Shown one piece after another: positions 25,866 to 35,639 of a DNA stretch of 64,000 bases. Under the pieces are notes generated by a model that had not been told where the DNA came from, made no database searches, and saw only the letters and a program-made list of their open reading frames with translations. Origin of the DNA: SURF-25 sp040754255 (GTDB taxonomy: Bacteria > Omnitrophota > Gorgyraeia > Gygaellales > Profunditerraquicolaceae); the NCBI GenBank assembly GCA_040754255.1, contig JBFMDA010000001.1, positions 1 through 64,000 on the forward strand, given 5' to 3'. Numbering within the stretch: the first letter of the stretch is position 1; every line of letters begins with the position of its first letter. Both the position numbers and the translations under genes were made by a program.

Positions 25866-27265
25866 AAAACGGTATGAAAAAAAGCAATGTCGACATATTT
25901 GCGTTGTTCCTTCCGGAAATAAAGCAACTGCTTTCCAAGAAGGACTTCAACGGCCTTAAGCTGGTACTTAAAACAATGCGCTCCATTGACCTGGCTGAAG
26001 GGTGGCGGCACCTTGAGGCAAATGACAAGATCCTGGTCTTTAAGCTCTTGAGTTCCAGGAAAGCCATAGAGGTATTTGAAGCCCTTCCGTTTTCCGAACA
26101 GTCATTCATTTTAAACAACCTCAATAACGCGGAGATTTCACAGATTATTAACGAAATGTCTCCTGACGAAAGAGCCGACCTTTTCAAGGAGCTGCCTGAT
26201 AAGGCGTCAAAAAAATTATTCAACCTGGTCAATAAAGAAGAGGCACAGGACTTGCGTGAATTACTGGTGTATCCCGAGGGGACTGCGGGCAGTTTGATGA
26301 CCACAGACATGGTCGAATTGAAAAAAGATATGACTGCCAGGCAAGCTATCCTCTCTATCCAGGAAAACCTGAGGACTGAATACGCAAGCGACATCTATTC
26401 CGTATTTGTAACTGACGAAGGCCATAAACTAAGAGGCTGTATCGCGCTGCAGGATTTATTAAAGGCTCCTCCTGATATTGCAATAAAAGAGATTATGCAA
26501 AGCGCCGACCTGATCAAAGTGAACGCCGATACCGATATTATTGAAGTTGCGCGCTATTTCAAAAAATATGACCTGCTCGATGCGCCCGTAGTTGATACCA
26601 ACGACGTCCTGGTAGGGCTTATTACCATTGATGACGTAGTCGATATCATGGAAAAGGAAACTACCAAGGATATATACGAAATCGGCAAGATGGATGCCAA
26701 GGGCGGCCAGATTATCAGTTATGCGCGAGCCACCACCGCTGAATTGGTAAAAAGGCGGGCAGGATGGCTGATACTGCTGTTGATTTTCGATTTCATGACC
26801 GGTACAGTGTTAAAGTCATTTGAACATACGTTAAGCTCTGTCGTAGCCTTGGCATTTTTTATCCCTATGTTATTGGACACCGGCGGAAATGCCGGGGCAC
26901 AGACTTCAATCACGATTATAAGGGGGTTAGCGACTGGTGATGTGAATTTCAAGAATGTGTTTAAGGTTATCAAGCTTGAGTTTAGCGCAGCCATCCTGAT
27001 GGGCCTGGTCGTAGGGACTGTCGCCTTCGGCAGGGCATTCCTGCTGCAAAAAGACTTTGCGCTTTCCATAGTCGTCGGCTTAAGCATGCTTTTCATCGCC
27101 ATACTCGCTATCGCCACAGGGACATTTCTTCCGCTTTTTTCCAAAAAAGTCGGCCTCGACCCTGCGGTTCTGGCAGGCCCGATTACCACAAGCGTGGTTG
27201 ATGTGTGCGGGTTAATAATTTATTTCAAAATAGCCCAGATGTTTATTCCTGCGCTGCACTTCTAG
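25862..27265 (+). CDS. mgtE: Magnesium transporter MgtE
   Basis: 467 residues. N-terminal superhelical domain (about 15-140) with MSPDERADLFKELP, two CBS domains (about 140-265), a plug helix, and five C-terminal membrane helices. The pore signature PMLLDTGGNAGAQTS (about 336-350) and RGLATGDV are conserved. It is a Mg2+-gated channel in the inner membrane. It starts in an ATGA overlap with apbE, so the two are cotranscribed. Confidence 0.95.
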   Translation: MKNGMKKSNVDIFALFLPEIKQLLSKKDFNGLKLVLKTMRSIDLAEGWRHLEANDKILVFKLLSSRKAIEVFEALPFSEQSFILNNLNNAEISQIINEMSPDERADLFKELPDKASKKLFNLVNKEEAQDLRELLVYPEGTAGSLMTTDMVELKKDMTARQAILSIQENLRTEYASDIYSVFVTDEGHKLRGCIALQDLLKAPPDIAIKEIMQSADLIKVNADTDIIEVARYFKKYDLLDAPVVDTNDVLVGLITIDDVVDIMEKETTKDIYEIGKMDAKGGQIISYARATTAELVKRRAGWLILLLIFDFMTGTVLKSFEHTLSSVVALAFFIPMLLDTGGNAGAQTSITIIRGLATGDVNFKNVFKVIKLEFSAAILMGLVVGTVAFGRAFLLQKDFALSIVVGLSMLFIAILAIATGTFLPLFSKKVGLDPAVLAGPITTSVVDVCGLIIYFKIAQMFIPALHF

Positions 27266-27287
27266 CTTCACGAAACCATCCTTTATC

Positions 27288-28127
27288 ATGAAGTTGACAA
27301 TTAAAGAAATCCGGAATAAAAAGAACGATAAAGAAAAAATCGCCTGCCTCACCGCGTATGATTTTCCGTTCGCCAGCCTGGTGGATCAGGCAGGCATCGA
27401 TATAATCATTGTGGGCGATTCCCTTGCCAATGTGGTGCTTGGGCTTGAGTCAACCAAAGACATAGGGATAGAAGAAGTACTCTATCACACCAAAGCAGTC
27501 ACCCGCGCCGCTACGCGTGCGCTGGTAATCGCTGACATGCCTTTCTCGGCATACCAGACCGAACCGGATAAGGCGCAAGGAAACGCCAAACGGCTGACAG
27601 AAGAAGGGGGCTGCGATGCGGTTAAGGTAGAGTGGTTTGACCTCTGCATCAATGTGACACGAGCAATTATCAATTCAGGCATTCCGGTAATGGGCCATAT
27701 CGGCCTTACCCCCCAGACTGCGGATAAAATCGGCGGATTTAAAGTGCAAGGCAAAGACGCTGAGCGCGCAACAGAGCTCCTTACACAGGCAAAGCTCTTT
27801 GAAGAGGCCGGCTGTTTTTCGATTGTGCTTGAATGTGTCCCCGATAAAATCGCAGGGCTCATCACGGAAAAACTCTCTATTCCTACTATCGGTATCGGTG
27901 CAGGGCCCCATTGCGACGGCCAGGTCCTGGTGCTGCATGATATACTCGGGTTATCAAAAGGTTCAAAATTTAAATTCGTCAAGCAATATACTGACGTGTC
28001 AGCCGTTGTGCAGGAAGCAATCGCACGCTACAAGAACGAGGTGTTGAACGGTTCATTCCCCGATAATGCGCACAGTTTTTCGATTTCGCCCGAAGAATTT
28101 ACAAAACTAAAAAACTCCTTCTTCTGA
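27288..28127 (+). CDS. panB: 3-methyl-2-oxobutanoate hydroxymethyltransferase
   Basis: 279 residues. Motifs VGDSLANVVLG, ADMPFSAYQ, MGHIGLTPQ and IGIGAGPHCDGQVLV are those of PanB, which makes ketopantoate from 2-oxoisovalerate and methylene-tetrahydrofolate, the first pantothenate step. No panC or panD is nearby. The stop shares one base with the start of the next gene. Confidence 0.97.
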   Translation: MKLTIKEIRNKKNDKEKIACLTAYDFPFASLVDQAGIDIIIVGDSLANVVLGLESTKDIGIEEVLYHTKAVTRAATRALVIADMPFSAYQTEPDKAQGNAKRLTEEGGCDAVKVEWFDLCINVTRAIINSGIPVMGHIGLTPQTADKIGGFKVQGKDAERATELLTQAKLFEEAGCFSIVLECVPDKIAGLITEKLSIPTIGIGAGPHCDGQVLVLHDILGLSKGSKFKFVKQYTDVSAVVQEAIARYKNEVLNGSFPDNAHSFSISPEEFTKLKNSFF

Positions 28128-28852
28128 TGAAAAAGAAATACGCTAGATTTTTGCCGTGGATAGTGGTGTGGGGCGCAGCTATCCTTGTGATCACCACCTT
28201 CGGCAAGCCCTACGTGTTAAAAACCTATGTTGAAATGGGTATCGGCACCTGCAATAAAATCCCGGTCTTATGCATTGTGCCGACAAAAGGGTTTACCAAT
28301 CCTGCCGTTGACAAAAGCTATATCGCGGGGCTTGCAAGATACTCAATAGAGGAAATCGAAATCGCCCTTCCCAAAGATTTTTTCGTAATCAAAGAACAAA
28401 TTTACAGGGCCTATTACAAAAAACGCAAGCGCACCGAAAAAGACCCCGTCGCCTACCTGTTGTATCAGAAGCCGGATTTTTTCCAGTCGCTTTTCCCGCA
28501 GCTTAAGAAACTGAATCTCAGGAACAATTACGATTTCTTAAACCGCATCCTTAACGCAAGGACTTCCGATATCAAAGACCTGCCCAGCACGCTCTTTGTG
28601 ATACTGAAAAGTATTTTTACGCCCGACGTCGGACCGGGCAGCGACATAAAAATCGCCCGGTTTAGCATGGCGGACAAAAGAGGGTTCATTACCTACAACT
28701 ATACAAAAGAAGGCAATTACTTCAATTGCGATATCGTAAACGGCAATCAGGAATTTTTCAAGGTATACCTCAAAGACAAGCAGAAAAAGCTGGATATAGA
28801 TAAGGTACTTGCAATTATTTCTACGCTGCGTAGGAATAGCGAGAGAGGCTAA
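28127..28852 (+). CDS. Membrane-anchored protein of unknown function
   Basis: 241 residues. I do not recognise a family. One transmembrane segment at about 9-27 with a basic N-terminus, then a mainly soluble part with a Lys/Arg-rich stretch near 98-108 and a beta-rich C-terminal third (about 175-241). Two cysteines follow the helix closely (GTCNKIPVLC). It is coupled to panB by TGATGA, and the downstream side is a repeat element, so it is the last gene of the apbE-mgtE-panB run. Confidence 0.6.
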   Translation: MKKKYARFLPWIVVWGAAILVITTFGKPYVLKTYVEMGIGTCNKIPVLCIVPTKGFTNPAVDKSYIAGLARYSIEEIEIALPKDFFVIKEQIYRAYYKKRKRTEKDPVAYLLYQKPDFFQSLFPQLKKLNLRNNYDFLNRILNARTSDIKDLPSTLFVILKSIFTPDVGPGSDIKIARFSMADKRGFITYNYTKEGNYFNCDIVNGNQEFFKVYLKDKQKKLDIDKVLAIISTLRRNSERG

Positions 28853-29061
28853 GGTCAAGGCTAAGATTAAGGTTGAGGGGGTAAAGGTAAGGTTAATGGT
28901 TTAGTTATTGGTGTAAGGTTGTTGGTGTGCGTGTTTTTACACCATCTACCTTCCCCCATCCACCAAACCAATGACCTAACCCACCACCCACACAACAAGA
29001 GTGTTATGCGTTCCGCGGTAAAGGCCGTACGCACTACGCTATACGCAATACGCACTACGAA
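28853..29061. repeat. Composite repeat element (B+A), inverted copy of the 22066 element
   Basis: Reading the reverse strand gives nearly the same order and sequence as 22066-22312: A heptamers, the CCGCGGAACGCATAAC block, the TTGTTGTGTGGG block, B arms, and hexamers. The A end finishes CGCACTACGAA at 29061, upstream of the PilZ-PilT gene. The hairpin centre differs (GGTGT ... ACACC with a longer loop). Confidence 0.85.
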
Positions 29062-29129
29062 AACTATAGCGATTTTTTGTAATTTATGATAGAATACTAC
29101 TTCGTGTTTATCCCTAAAAAGGAGATGCC

Positions 29130-30530
29130 ATGCTGACTCGGCACGATATACCGGAAAGAAGAAAAGACTACAGGCTCTATTCCCGTATACACGTCAAATT
29201 TGCATTCCAGAACGCCCAGGATAACGCAAAGAGGGAAAAGAATCTCCTTGCCACAAATATCAATACAGGAGGGATTTACCTGGAGAGCGAAGAGATATTT
29301 CCCCTGAATATGGAGGCAACGGTCAGTTTTCGCCTCCCTAAGAGCGAGACTACTGTCCAGGCCGCAATCAAGATCGCCCGGATTGAGGCCCTTGATGAAG
29401 GCAGGTCATTCGGCTTAGGCTGCGTATTCACCAAACTCGACGACACGCACAAGCAGGAAATCCAGCAGCTGATCGAAAAGTTCAATATCGGCAAATTGCT
29501 GGAGTTGGCTATCAAACGAGGCGCTTCCGATCTCCACGTACTCGCAGACCATGTGCCTGTCTTGCGGGTAAACGGGGCACTGGAAGAAGTAGATGGACCA
29601 AGCCTCACCTCTGAAGAGATTCCGCAGCTACTTTTCAGCCTGATGACCAAACAACAGATAAGGCGTTTCGAAAAAGAGAAAGAGCTGGATTTCGGCATTC
29701 AATACGATGTCCGCAACCGCTTCAGGGTCAACATACACCAGCAACGGGGGTTCCTGGAGGCGACACTCAGGCTTATCAATACCAAGGTTTCTTCGTTCGA
29801 AGAACTCAACATTCCCGACGTCGTCAAGGACCTGGCAAGGCAAAGAGACGGCTTAATACTATTGGTAGGCCCCACAGGAAGCGGTAAAACGACCACTATG
29901 TCGGCGATGGTTGAGCTTATTAACCGGGAAAAACGGGCGGTTATTATCACGCTTGAGCGCCCCATCGAATACGTGCATCCGAACATCAAGAGCATTATCA
30001 AACAGCGCGAAGTCGGCGTTGATACGAACTCCTTTTCCGCCGCCATCAAAAGCAGCCTCAAGCAGGACCCCAATATCATAGTCATCGGAGAGCTCGAGGA
30101 TGCCGATTCAGTAAGGACCGCGCTTATCGCCGCTGAAGCCGGTTATTTAGTCATCGCATCGTTCCATTCGCCGAATACCATGCAGGCGATCGACCGGTTA
30201 GTCAGCTTTTTCCCGCTTGAGGCAAGGAAACAGGCCCTCTCGCAGCTGTCAAACTGCCTGAAGGGGATAATCTCGCACCTCTTAATACCGCGTAAAGACC
30301 GCAACGGCAGGCTTCTGGCTACCGAAATCATTGTTGCCAATGATGCGGTAAAAAGGATCATCCGCAAGGACGAGCTTTTCCAGCTGCCGACCATTATCCA
30401 GACCAGCGGCGCATACCGCATGCAGTCAATGGCAGACTCGATACGAAGGTACCTTGAAATGGATATTATTGATTCCGAAGCAGCGATGTTTTATTCGGAA
30501 GAATTCAATAAATACGGGCAGACAAAATAA
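29130..30530 (+). CDS. PilZ-PilT fusion ATPase
   Basis: 466 residues. Residues about 8-122 are a PilZ domain (ERRKDYRLYSR is the RxxxR c-di-GMP motif, with NINTGGIYLES as the D/NxSxxG-like loop). From about 125 a PilT/PilU type ATPase: ASDLHV, Walker A GPTGSGKTTTMSAM, Asp box TLERPIEYVH, Walker B IIVIGELEDADS, and the His box ASFHSPNTMQAIDR. Canonical PilT has GEMRD where this has GELED. It suggests type IV pilus retraction, or an ATPase like it, controlled by c-di-GMP in one chain. AAAAAGGAGATGCC precedes the ATG. Confidence 0.9.
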   Translation: MLTRHDIPERRKDYRLYSRIHVKFAFQNAQDNAKREKNLLATNINTGGIYLESEEIFPLNMEATVSFRLPKSETTVQAAIKIARIEALDEGRSFGLGCVFTKLDDTHKQEIQQLIEKFNIGKLLELAIKRGASDLHVLADHVPVLRVNGALEEVDGPSLTSEEIPQLLFSLMTKQQIRRFEKEKELDFGIQYDVRNRFRVNIHQQRGFLEATLRLINTKVSSFEELNIPDVVKDLARQRDGLILLVGPTGSGKTTTMSAMVELINREKRAVIITLERPIEYVHPNIKSIIKQREVGVDTNSFSAAIKSSLKQDPNIIVIGELEDADSVRTALIAAEAGYLVIASFHSPNTMQAIDRLVSFFPLEARKQALSQLSNCLKGIISHLLIPRKDRNGRLLATEIIVANDAVKRIIRKDELFQLPTIIQTSGAYRMQSMADSIRRYLEMDIIDSEAAMFYSEEFNKYGQTK

Positions 30531-30531
30531 T

Positions 30532-31836
30532 ATGGCTGATGTAATGGATAAGATTGTTTCACTGTGCAAGCGCCGGGGATTTATCTTTCAGGGAAGCGAC
30601 ATCTACGGCGGGCTCGCCAATACCTGGGATTACGGCCCTTACGGTGTTGAGCTTAAGAACAACGTAAAGCGTGCCTGGTGGAAGGCAAACGTGTATGAGC
30701 GCGACGACATATTGGGCATGGACGCCTCAATCCTTATGCATCCGAAGGTCTGGGAAGCGTCCGGCCACGTGAAGAACTTTTTTGACCTCAAGCGCGACTG
30801 TAAATCCTGCAAAAAAAGGTTCAAGGACGCTGACCTTAAGAATAAAAACAAGTGCCCCGAATGTGGGGGAGAGCTTACCGAAAGCAGGCCTTTTAACCTG
30901 ATGTTTGAAACGCACGCAGGCGCAGTATCTGATGAAGCAAGCCTTATTTACTTAAGGCCGGAAACCGCGCAGGGGATGTTTGTTAATTTCTTAAATATCC
31001 TTGATTCCAGGCACCCGAAACTGCCATTCGGCCTGGCACAGATAGGGAAGGCATTTCGCAACGAAATCACGCCCGGCAACCTCACTTTTAGGACGCGGGA
31101 ATTCGAACAGATGGAGATAGAGTATTTCGTAAGGCCTGAGGATGCGGATAAAAAACTACAAGAATGGATTGAACTGCATTTTGAATGGTACTTAAACTAC
31201 GGAATTAAAAAGGAGAACTTAAGGAAACGGCCGCATGGCCCTGAGGAGCTGGCACATTACGCAAGAGCGTGCACTGATATCGAATACAATTTTCCGTTCG
31301 GCTGGTCCGAGCTTGAAGGGATTGCCAACCGCACTGATTTTGATTTAAAACAACATGCCGAATCCAGCGGCCAGGATTTGAGGTATTTTGACGATAAGGC
31401 CAAGGAACGTTTTTATCCCTACATCATTGAGCCTTCCGGCGGCGTTGACAGGACAGTGCTGGCATTTTTAGTCGATGCCTATCACGAAGAACAGGTCAAA
31501 GATGACACACGCGTAGTGCTTGCGCTGGATAAAGGCCTTGCCCCCGTAAAAGCGGCAGTGCTGCCCCTTTTAAAAAACAGGCCCGAGATCGTCGAGTTGG
31601 CGCGCGCAATCTCCAAAGACCTGAAACAACATATGGTTGCGGTGTATGACGATACTGCTGCCATAGGAAAGCTCTACCGCCGGCAGGACGAAGTGGGAAC
31701 ACCATTCTGTGTCACGATAGACGTGCAGTCTCTTGAAGACAAAAAGGCCACTGTCCGCGACCGCGATTCGATGCAGCAGGAGCGGATCAGCGCAGATTCG
31801 TTAAAAGACTACTTGTTACAGAAACTGAACGGATAG
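30532..31836 (+). CDS. glyS: Glycyl-tRNA synthetase, alpha2 type
   Basis: 434 residues from the ATG at 30532; the frame continues upstream into the PilZ-PilT gene but MADVMDKIVSLCKRRGFIF is the normal opening. Class II core with YGGLANTWDYGPYG, zinc-type cysteines (CKSCKKRF ... CPECG), motif 2 FRNEITPGN.TFRTREFEQ, motif 3 EPSGGVDRTVLAFL, and an anticodon-binding end. This is the single-chain homodimer type, not the alpha2-beta2 bacterial type. Confidence 0.95.
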   Translation: MADVMDKIVSLCKRRGFIFQGSDIYGGLANTWDYGPYGVELKNNVKRAWWKANVYERDDILGMDASILMHPKVWEASGHVKNFFDLKRDCKSCKKRFKDADLKNKNKCPECGGELTESRPFNLMFETHAGAVSDEASLIYLRPETAQGMFVNFLNILDSRHPKLPFGLAQIGKAFRNEITPGNLTFRTREFEQMEIEYFVRPEDADKKLQEWIELHFEWYLNYGIKKENLRKRPHGPEELAHYARACTDIEYNFPFGWSELEGIANRTDFDLKQHAESSGQDLRYFDDKAKERFYPYIIEPSGGVDRTVLAFLVDAYHEEQVKDDTRVVLALDKGLAPVKAAVLPLLKNRPEIVELARAISKDLKQHMVAVYDDTAAIGKLYRRQDEVGTPFCVTIDVQSLEDKKATVRDRDSMQQERISADSLKDYLLQKLNG

Positions 31837-31981
31837 TAGTTGAAATTAAGGTTAAGGGGCAAAGGTAAGGTTGATGGTTTAGTTATTGGAGTAAGGTTGT
31901 TGGTGTTTTTACACCATCTACCTTACCCATTCACCACACCAATAACCTAACCCTCACCAAATACTCTATACACAATACGAA
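31837..31981. repeat. Repeat element B with short A end
   Basis: Starts right after the glyS stop with units AATTAAGG, GTTAAGG, GGTAAGG and a hairpin GGTGT-TTTT-ACACC, then ACC-rich units, and ends CACAATACGAA. The Shine-Dalgarno of ppdK begins a few bases after. Confidence 0.75.
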
Positions 31982-31999
31982 AGGAAGGGCTAACGAGCA

Positions 32000-34738
32000 A
32001 TGGGTAACAAAAACGTATACTTCTTCGGCGGGGGAAAGGCTGACGGCAACGAAAGCATGAAAAATCTACTGGGAGGCAAAGGCGCAAACCTTGCCGAAAT
32101 GGCAGGGCATAAAGATTTACGCCTTCCTGTCCCTCCCGGATTTACCATTACCACCGACGTGTGCACTTATTATTATAAAAACAGAAAAACATACCCAAAA
32201 ACGCTTAAAACTGAAGTCGCAAAAGCCCTGGAAAAAGTAGAAACACTTATGGGGAAAAAATTCGGCGACCCGGATGACCCGCTTTTGGTTTCGGTGCGTT
32301 CGGGTGCGCGCAGGTCAATGCCCGGCATGATGGAAACGATATTAAACGTGGGCCTCACCGAGAAGACTATCCCCGGCCTTATCAAAAAAAGCGGCGGTAA
32401 CAGCCGTTTCGTCTATGATGCGTACCGGCGCCTGATTATGATGTATTCCGACGTGGTTATGGAAAAGGCTGCCGGAATCGAGCCCAAAGATGACCAGGGC
32501 ATCCGTAAGCAGCTGGAAAAAATAATGCAACGCATGAAGGAAGAAAAAGGCTGCAAAGCCGACACTGACCTGGCTGCGGATGACTTACAAAAGCTCTGCG
32601 CGCTGTTTAAAGAAAAAATCAAGCAGGCCCTGGGAAAAGAATTCCCGGATACCCCCGGCGAACAATTATGGGGAGGCATCGGCGCGGTATTCTCATCATG
32701 GAACGGTAAACGCGCAATAAGCTATCGCCGTATTGAAAATATTCCTGATGAGTGGGGCACTGCCGTCAATGTTCAGACGATGGTGTTCGGGAATATGGGC
32801 AATGACTCCGCAACCGGCGTTGCCTTTACCCGTAACCCCGGCAACGGCGAAAATAAATTCTACGGCGAATACCTGGTGAACGCGCAAGGCGAAGACGTAG
32901 TTGCCGGCATCCGCACCCCTGCGCCGATTAACGAATACTCAAAATCCGAGCACAACAAAGAACTGGTTACCCTGGAAAAATCAATGCCCTCAATCTATAA
33001 AGAGCTGTTTGATATCCAGAACCGGCTTGAAACCCACTACCACGACATGCAGGATATCGAATTCACCATAGAAAAAGGCAAGCTCTTTATGCTGCAGTGC
33101 CGCGTGGGCAAACGCAACGGCCCGGCTGCAGTGCGCATGGCCGTGGATATGATCAAGGAAAAACTCATCAATAAAGAATTAGCGGTAACCCGCGTAACAC
33201 CCAGCCAGCTCGATGAATTGCTGCACCCCATTATCAATCCGAAAATTGAGCTAACCTATAAGCCGCTGGTAAAAGGATTGCCTGCCGGCCCGGGCGGGGC
33301 AACAGGCCAGATCGTCTTTTATGCGAATGACGCCGTTGAGTGGAAAAAGCAGGGAAAGCAGGTAATACTTGTGCGCGAGGAAACAAACCCCGAAGACGTG
33401 GAAGGGATGCGCGCCGCTGAAGCAATCCTGACTGCGCGCGGCGGCATGACCTCTCACGCAGCGTTAGTCGCCCGCGGCTGGGGCAAGTGCTGTATAGTCG
33501 GTTGCAGCAGCCTTGAAGTCGAAGCAGAGCAAAAAAAATTACGCGCCGGCGATAAGGTCCTCAACGAAGGCGACTGGATTACCCTAAACGGCACCAAAGG
33601 CAATGTCTACGAAGGCAAGCTACCGATGATGGATGCCGGGGAAGAAAACGAGCTTTTGACTGAATTCTTAAAGATGTGCGACTCCGTCAAGAAGCTTGGC
33701 GTGCGCACAAATGCCGACACTCCCGACGACGCCAAAAAGGCAAGGCAGTTCGGCGCAAAAGGGATCGGCCTGTTCAGGACAGAGCATATGTTCTACGGCA
33801 AAGGTTCCGATGAGCCGCTTTTCGTTTTACGTAAAATGATCATCTCTAATACGCTCAAGGAAAGGCAGGCTGCAATTAATGAACTCTATCCTTTTGTGAA
33901 GAAAGATATCAAAGGCACGCTTGAGGCAATGGACGGATACCCGGTTGTCATCAGGCTCCTTGACCCGCCGCTGCATGAATTCGTCCCCCGCGAAAAGGCA
34001 AAGCTTGAGCAATTAGCAAAAGACCTGAATATCTCGATGGATGAGTTGTCCAAGCGCGCGGACAACCTGCATGAGTCAAACCCGATGATGGGGCACCGCG
34101 GCGTGCGCCTTGGCGTTACGTATCCGGAAGTGAGCGCTATGCAGATACGCGCAATTTTTGAATCTGCTGCCGAGCTTATTAAGGAAGGAAAAAAGCCGTA
34201 TCCTGAAATAATGATCCCGGTGGTCTGCGACGTAAAAGAACTGCAGGATCAGCTGGTAATCGCAAAGCAGGCGTATGAAGAGGTGCTGAAAAAATTTAAC
34301 CTTAAAAAAATCAGGCATATGTTCGGCACGATGATCGAAATCCCGCGCGCAGCGCTGGTAGCCGATAAGATTGCCGCAGTAGCGCAATTCTTTTCTTTCG
34401 GGACCAACGACCTTACCCAGATGGGGTTCGGGTTCTCGCGCGACGACATCGGCTCATTTTTGCCCGAATACATCAAAAAAGGAATATTGCCCGAAGACCC
34501 GTTCCAGTCAATCGACCAGGAGGGGATCGGCCAGCTTATCGAAATCGCAATCCAGCGCGGAAGAAAGGCCCAAAAGGGGCTTGAAATCGGCATCTGCGGC
34601 GAGCATGGCGGAGAGCCTCGCTCTGTAGAATTCTGCCATCGCGTCGGCATGGACTATGTCAGCTGTTCGCCGTTCCGCGTGCCCATTGCAATCCTGGCAG
34701 CAGCCCAGGCAGCGCTTAGAGAGAAGAAGAAAAAATAA
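32000..34738 (+). CDS. ppdK: Pyruvate, phosphate dikinase
   Basis: 912 residues. N-terminal ATP-grasp nucleotide domain (MKNLLGGKGANLAEM, SVRSGAR), the central phosphohistidine domain with GGMTSHAALVARGWGK, and the C-terminal TIM barrel with FGTNDLTQM and EIGICGEHGG (catalytic Cys). It interconverts PEP and pyruvate with PPi and AMP, common in anaerobes using PPi-linked glycolysis. It is alone between two repeat elements. Confidence 0.97.
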   Translation: MGNKNVYFFGGGKADGNESMKNLLGGKGANLAEMAGHKDLRLPVPPGFTITTDVCTYYYKNRKTYPKTLKTEVAKALEKVETLMGKKFGDPDDPLLVSVRSGARRSMPGMMETILNVGLTEKTIPGLIKKSGGNSRFVYDAYRRLIMMYSDVVMEKAAGIEPKDDQGIRKQLEKIMQRMKEEKGCKADTDLAADDLQKLCALFKEKIKQALGKEFPDTPGEQLWGGIGAVFSSWNGKRAISYRRIENIPDEWGTAVNVQTMVFGNMGNDSATGVAFTRNPGNGENKFYGEYLVNAQGEDVVAGIRTPAPINEYSKSEHNKELVTLEKSMPSIYKELFDIQNRLETHYHDMQDIEFTIEKGKLFMLQCRVGKRNGPAAVRMAVDMIKEKLINKELAVTRVTPSQLDELLHPIINPKIELTYKPLVKGLPAGPGGATGQIVFYANDAVEWKKQGKQVILVREETNPEDVEGMRAAEAILTARGGMTSHAALVARGWGKCCIVGCSSLEVEAEQKKLRAGDKVLNEGDWITLNGTKGNVYEGKLPMMDAGEENELLTEFLKMCDSVKKLGVRTNADTPDDAKKARQFGAKGIGLFRTEHMFYGKGSDEPLFVLRKMIISNTLKERQAAINELYPFVKKDIKGTLEAMDGYPVVIRLLDPPLHEFVPREKAKLEQLAKDLNISMDELSKRADNLHESNPMMGHRGVRLGVTYPEVSAMQIRAIFESAAELIKEGKKPYPEIMIPVVCDVKELQDQLVIAKQAYEEVLKKFNLKKIRHMFGTMIEIPRAALVADKIAAVAQFFSFGTNDLTQMGFGFSRDDIGSFLPEYIKKGILPEDPFQSIDQEGIGQLIEIAIQRGRKAQKGLEIGICGEHGGEPRSVEFCHRVGMDYVSCSPFRVPIAILAAAQAALREKKKK

Positions 34739-34740
34739 CA

Positions 34741-34831
34741 ATTCCGTTTTGCGTATTGCGTATAGCGTATTGCATTAACTGTTTTCGCAATAAGGCCTAC
34801 GCGATACGCACTACGCTATACACACAACGAA
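34741..34831. repeat. Repeat element A, inverted array
   Basis: Left arm TTCCGTTTTGCG with GTATTGC/GTATAGC units, a short middle (TTTTCGCAATAAGGCC), then the complementary arm GATACGC, ACTACGC, TATACAC and the end ACAACGAA. It sits between ppdK and the sigma factor ATG (34833) and leaves no room for a usual ribosome site. Confidence 0.75.
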
Positions 34832-34832
34832 T

Positions 34833-35639
34833 ATGGAAGCCCTAAAAACATATCTCAAGGAAATCCGGGAAATACCGCTGCTTACCGCAGCACAGGAAAT
34901 CGATTTGAGCAAAAAGATCCAACGCGGCGACGAGAAAGCCCGCAAGGATATGATCCGCGCGAATTTAAGGCTCGTGATCAATATTGCCAAGCGTTACGTA
35001 TATTTCGGCACCCCATTGCTTGACCTGATCGAAGAAGGCAACCTCGGCCTGATGAAAGCCGTCGATAAATTCAACCCCAAAAAAGGTTTTCGCTTCTCAA
35101 CCTATGCGGCGTGGTGGATACGGCAGTCGATCATGCGCTCGATCGGCCAGCAGGACAAGATGGTGCGCCTGCCTGTCTATATGAATGAGCTCATCACTAA
35201 ATGGAAGAAGGCAAGGGAACAACTGACCCAGAAGTTAAAACGCAACCCTATGGATGATGAAATCGCCAAGAAAATAAAGCTGCCGAAGGGCAAGGTCGAT
35301 GACGTCAATTTCTGGCTGACTACGCGGACCTCATCTCTGGATGAGCCTATCGGCGACGAAGGAGAAAGCCAGGTAATGGATTTGATCCAGGACGAAAACG
35401 CAGCCACCCCCAGCGACGAAGTCGACGCGTTTCTCAACAAACAGCGCGTCAATAACCTCCTTGAGAAAATGTCGGCAAGGGAGCGTAAAGTGCTCGATAT
35501 GCGTTTCGGGCTGGTTGACGGAAAAACACATACCCTTGCCGAGGTAGCCAACAAGCTGAAAGTTTCAAGAGAAAGGGTGCGCCAAATCGAAGAAAAGGCG
35601 CTTAAAAAACTAAGAAAGTTCGTGGAGGAGCAGGGATGA
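34833..35639 (+). CDS. Sigma-70 family RNA polymerase sigma factor (RpoD/RpoS-like)
   Basis: 268 residues with regions 1.2, 2, 3 and 4 but no region 1.1 or non-conserved region, so a group 2-like factor rather than a full RpoD. Region 1.2: LKTYLKEIREIPLLTAAQE. Region 2.3/2.4: KGFRFSTYAAWWIRQSIMR. Region 4.2 HTH: TLAEVANKLKVSRERVRQIE. Recognition of the TTGACA/TATAAT promoters seen in this window fits such a factor. It overlaps the apt start (ATGA). Confidence 0.93.
   Translation: MEALKTYLKEIREIPLLTAAQEIDLSKKIQRGDEKARKDMIRANLRLVINIAKRYVYFGTPLLDLIEEGNLGLMKAVDKFNPKKGFRFSTYAAWWIRQSIMRSIGQQDKMVRLPVYMNELITKWKKAREQLTQKLKRNPMDDEIAKKIKLPKGKVDDVNFWLTTRTSSLDEPIGDEGESQVMDLIQDENAATPSDEVDAFLNKQRVNNLLEKMSARERKVLDMRFGLVDGKTHTLAEVANKLKVSRERVRQIEEKALKKLRKFVEEQG

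Noticed and set aside
30454..30531. Upstream ATG for glyS at 30454
   Set aside because: It overlaps the PilZ-PilT gene by about 77 bases, and the extra residues do not belong to GlyRS.
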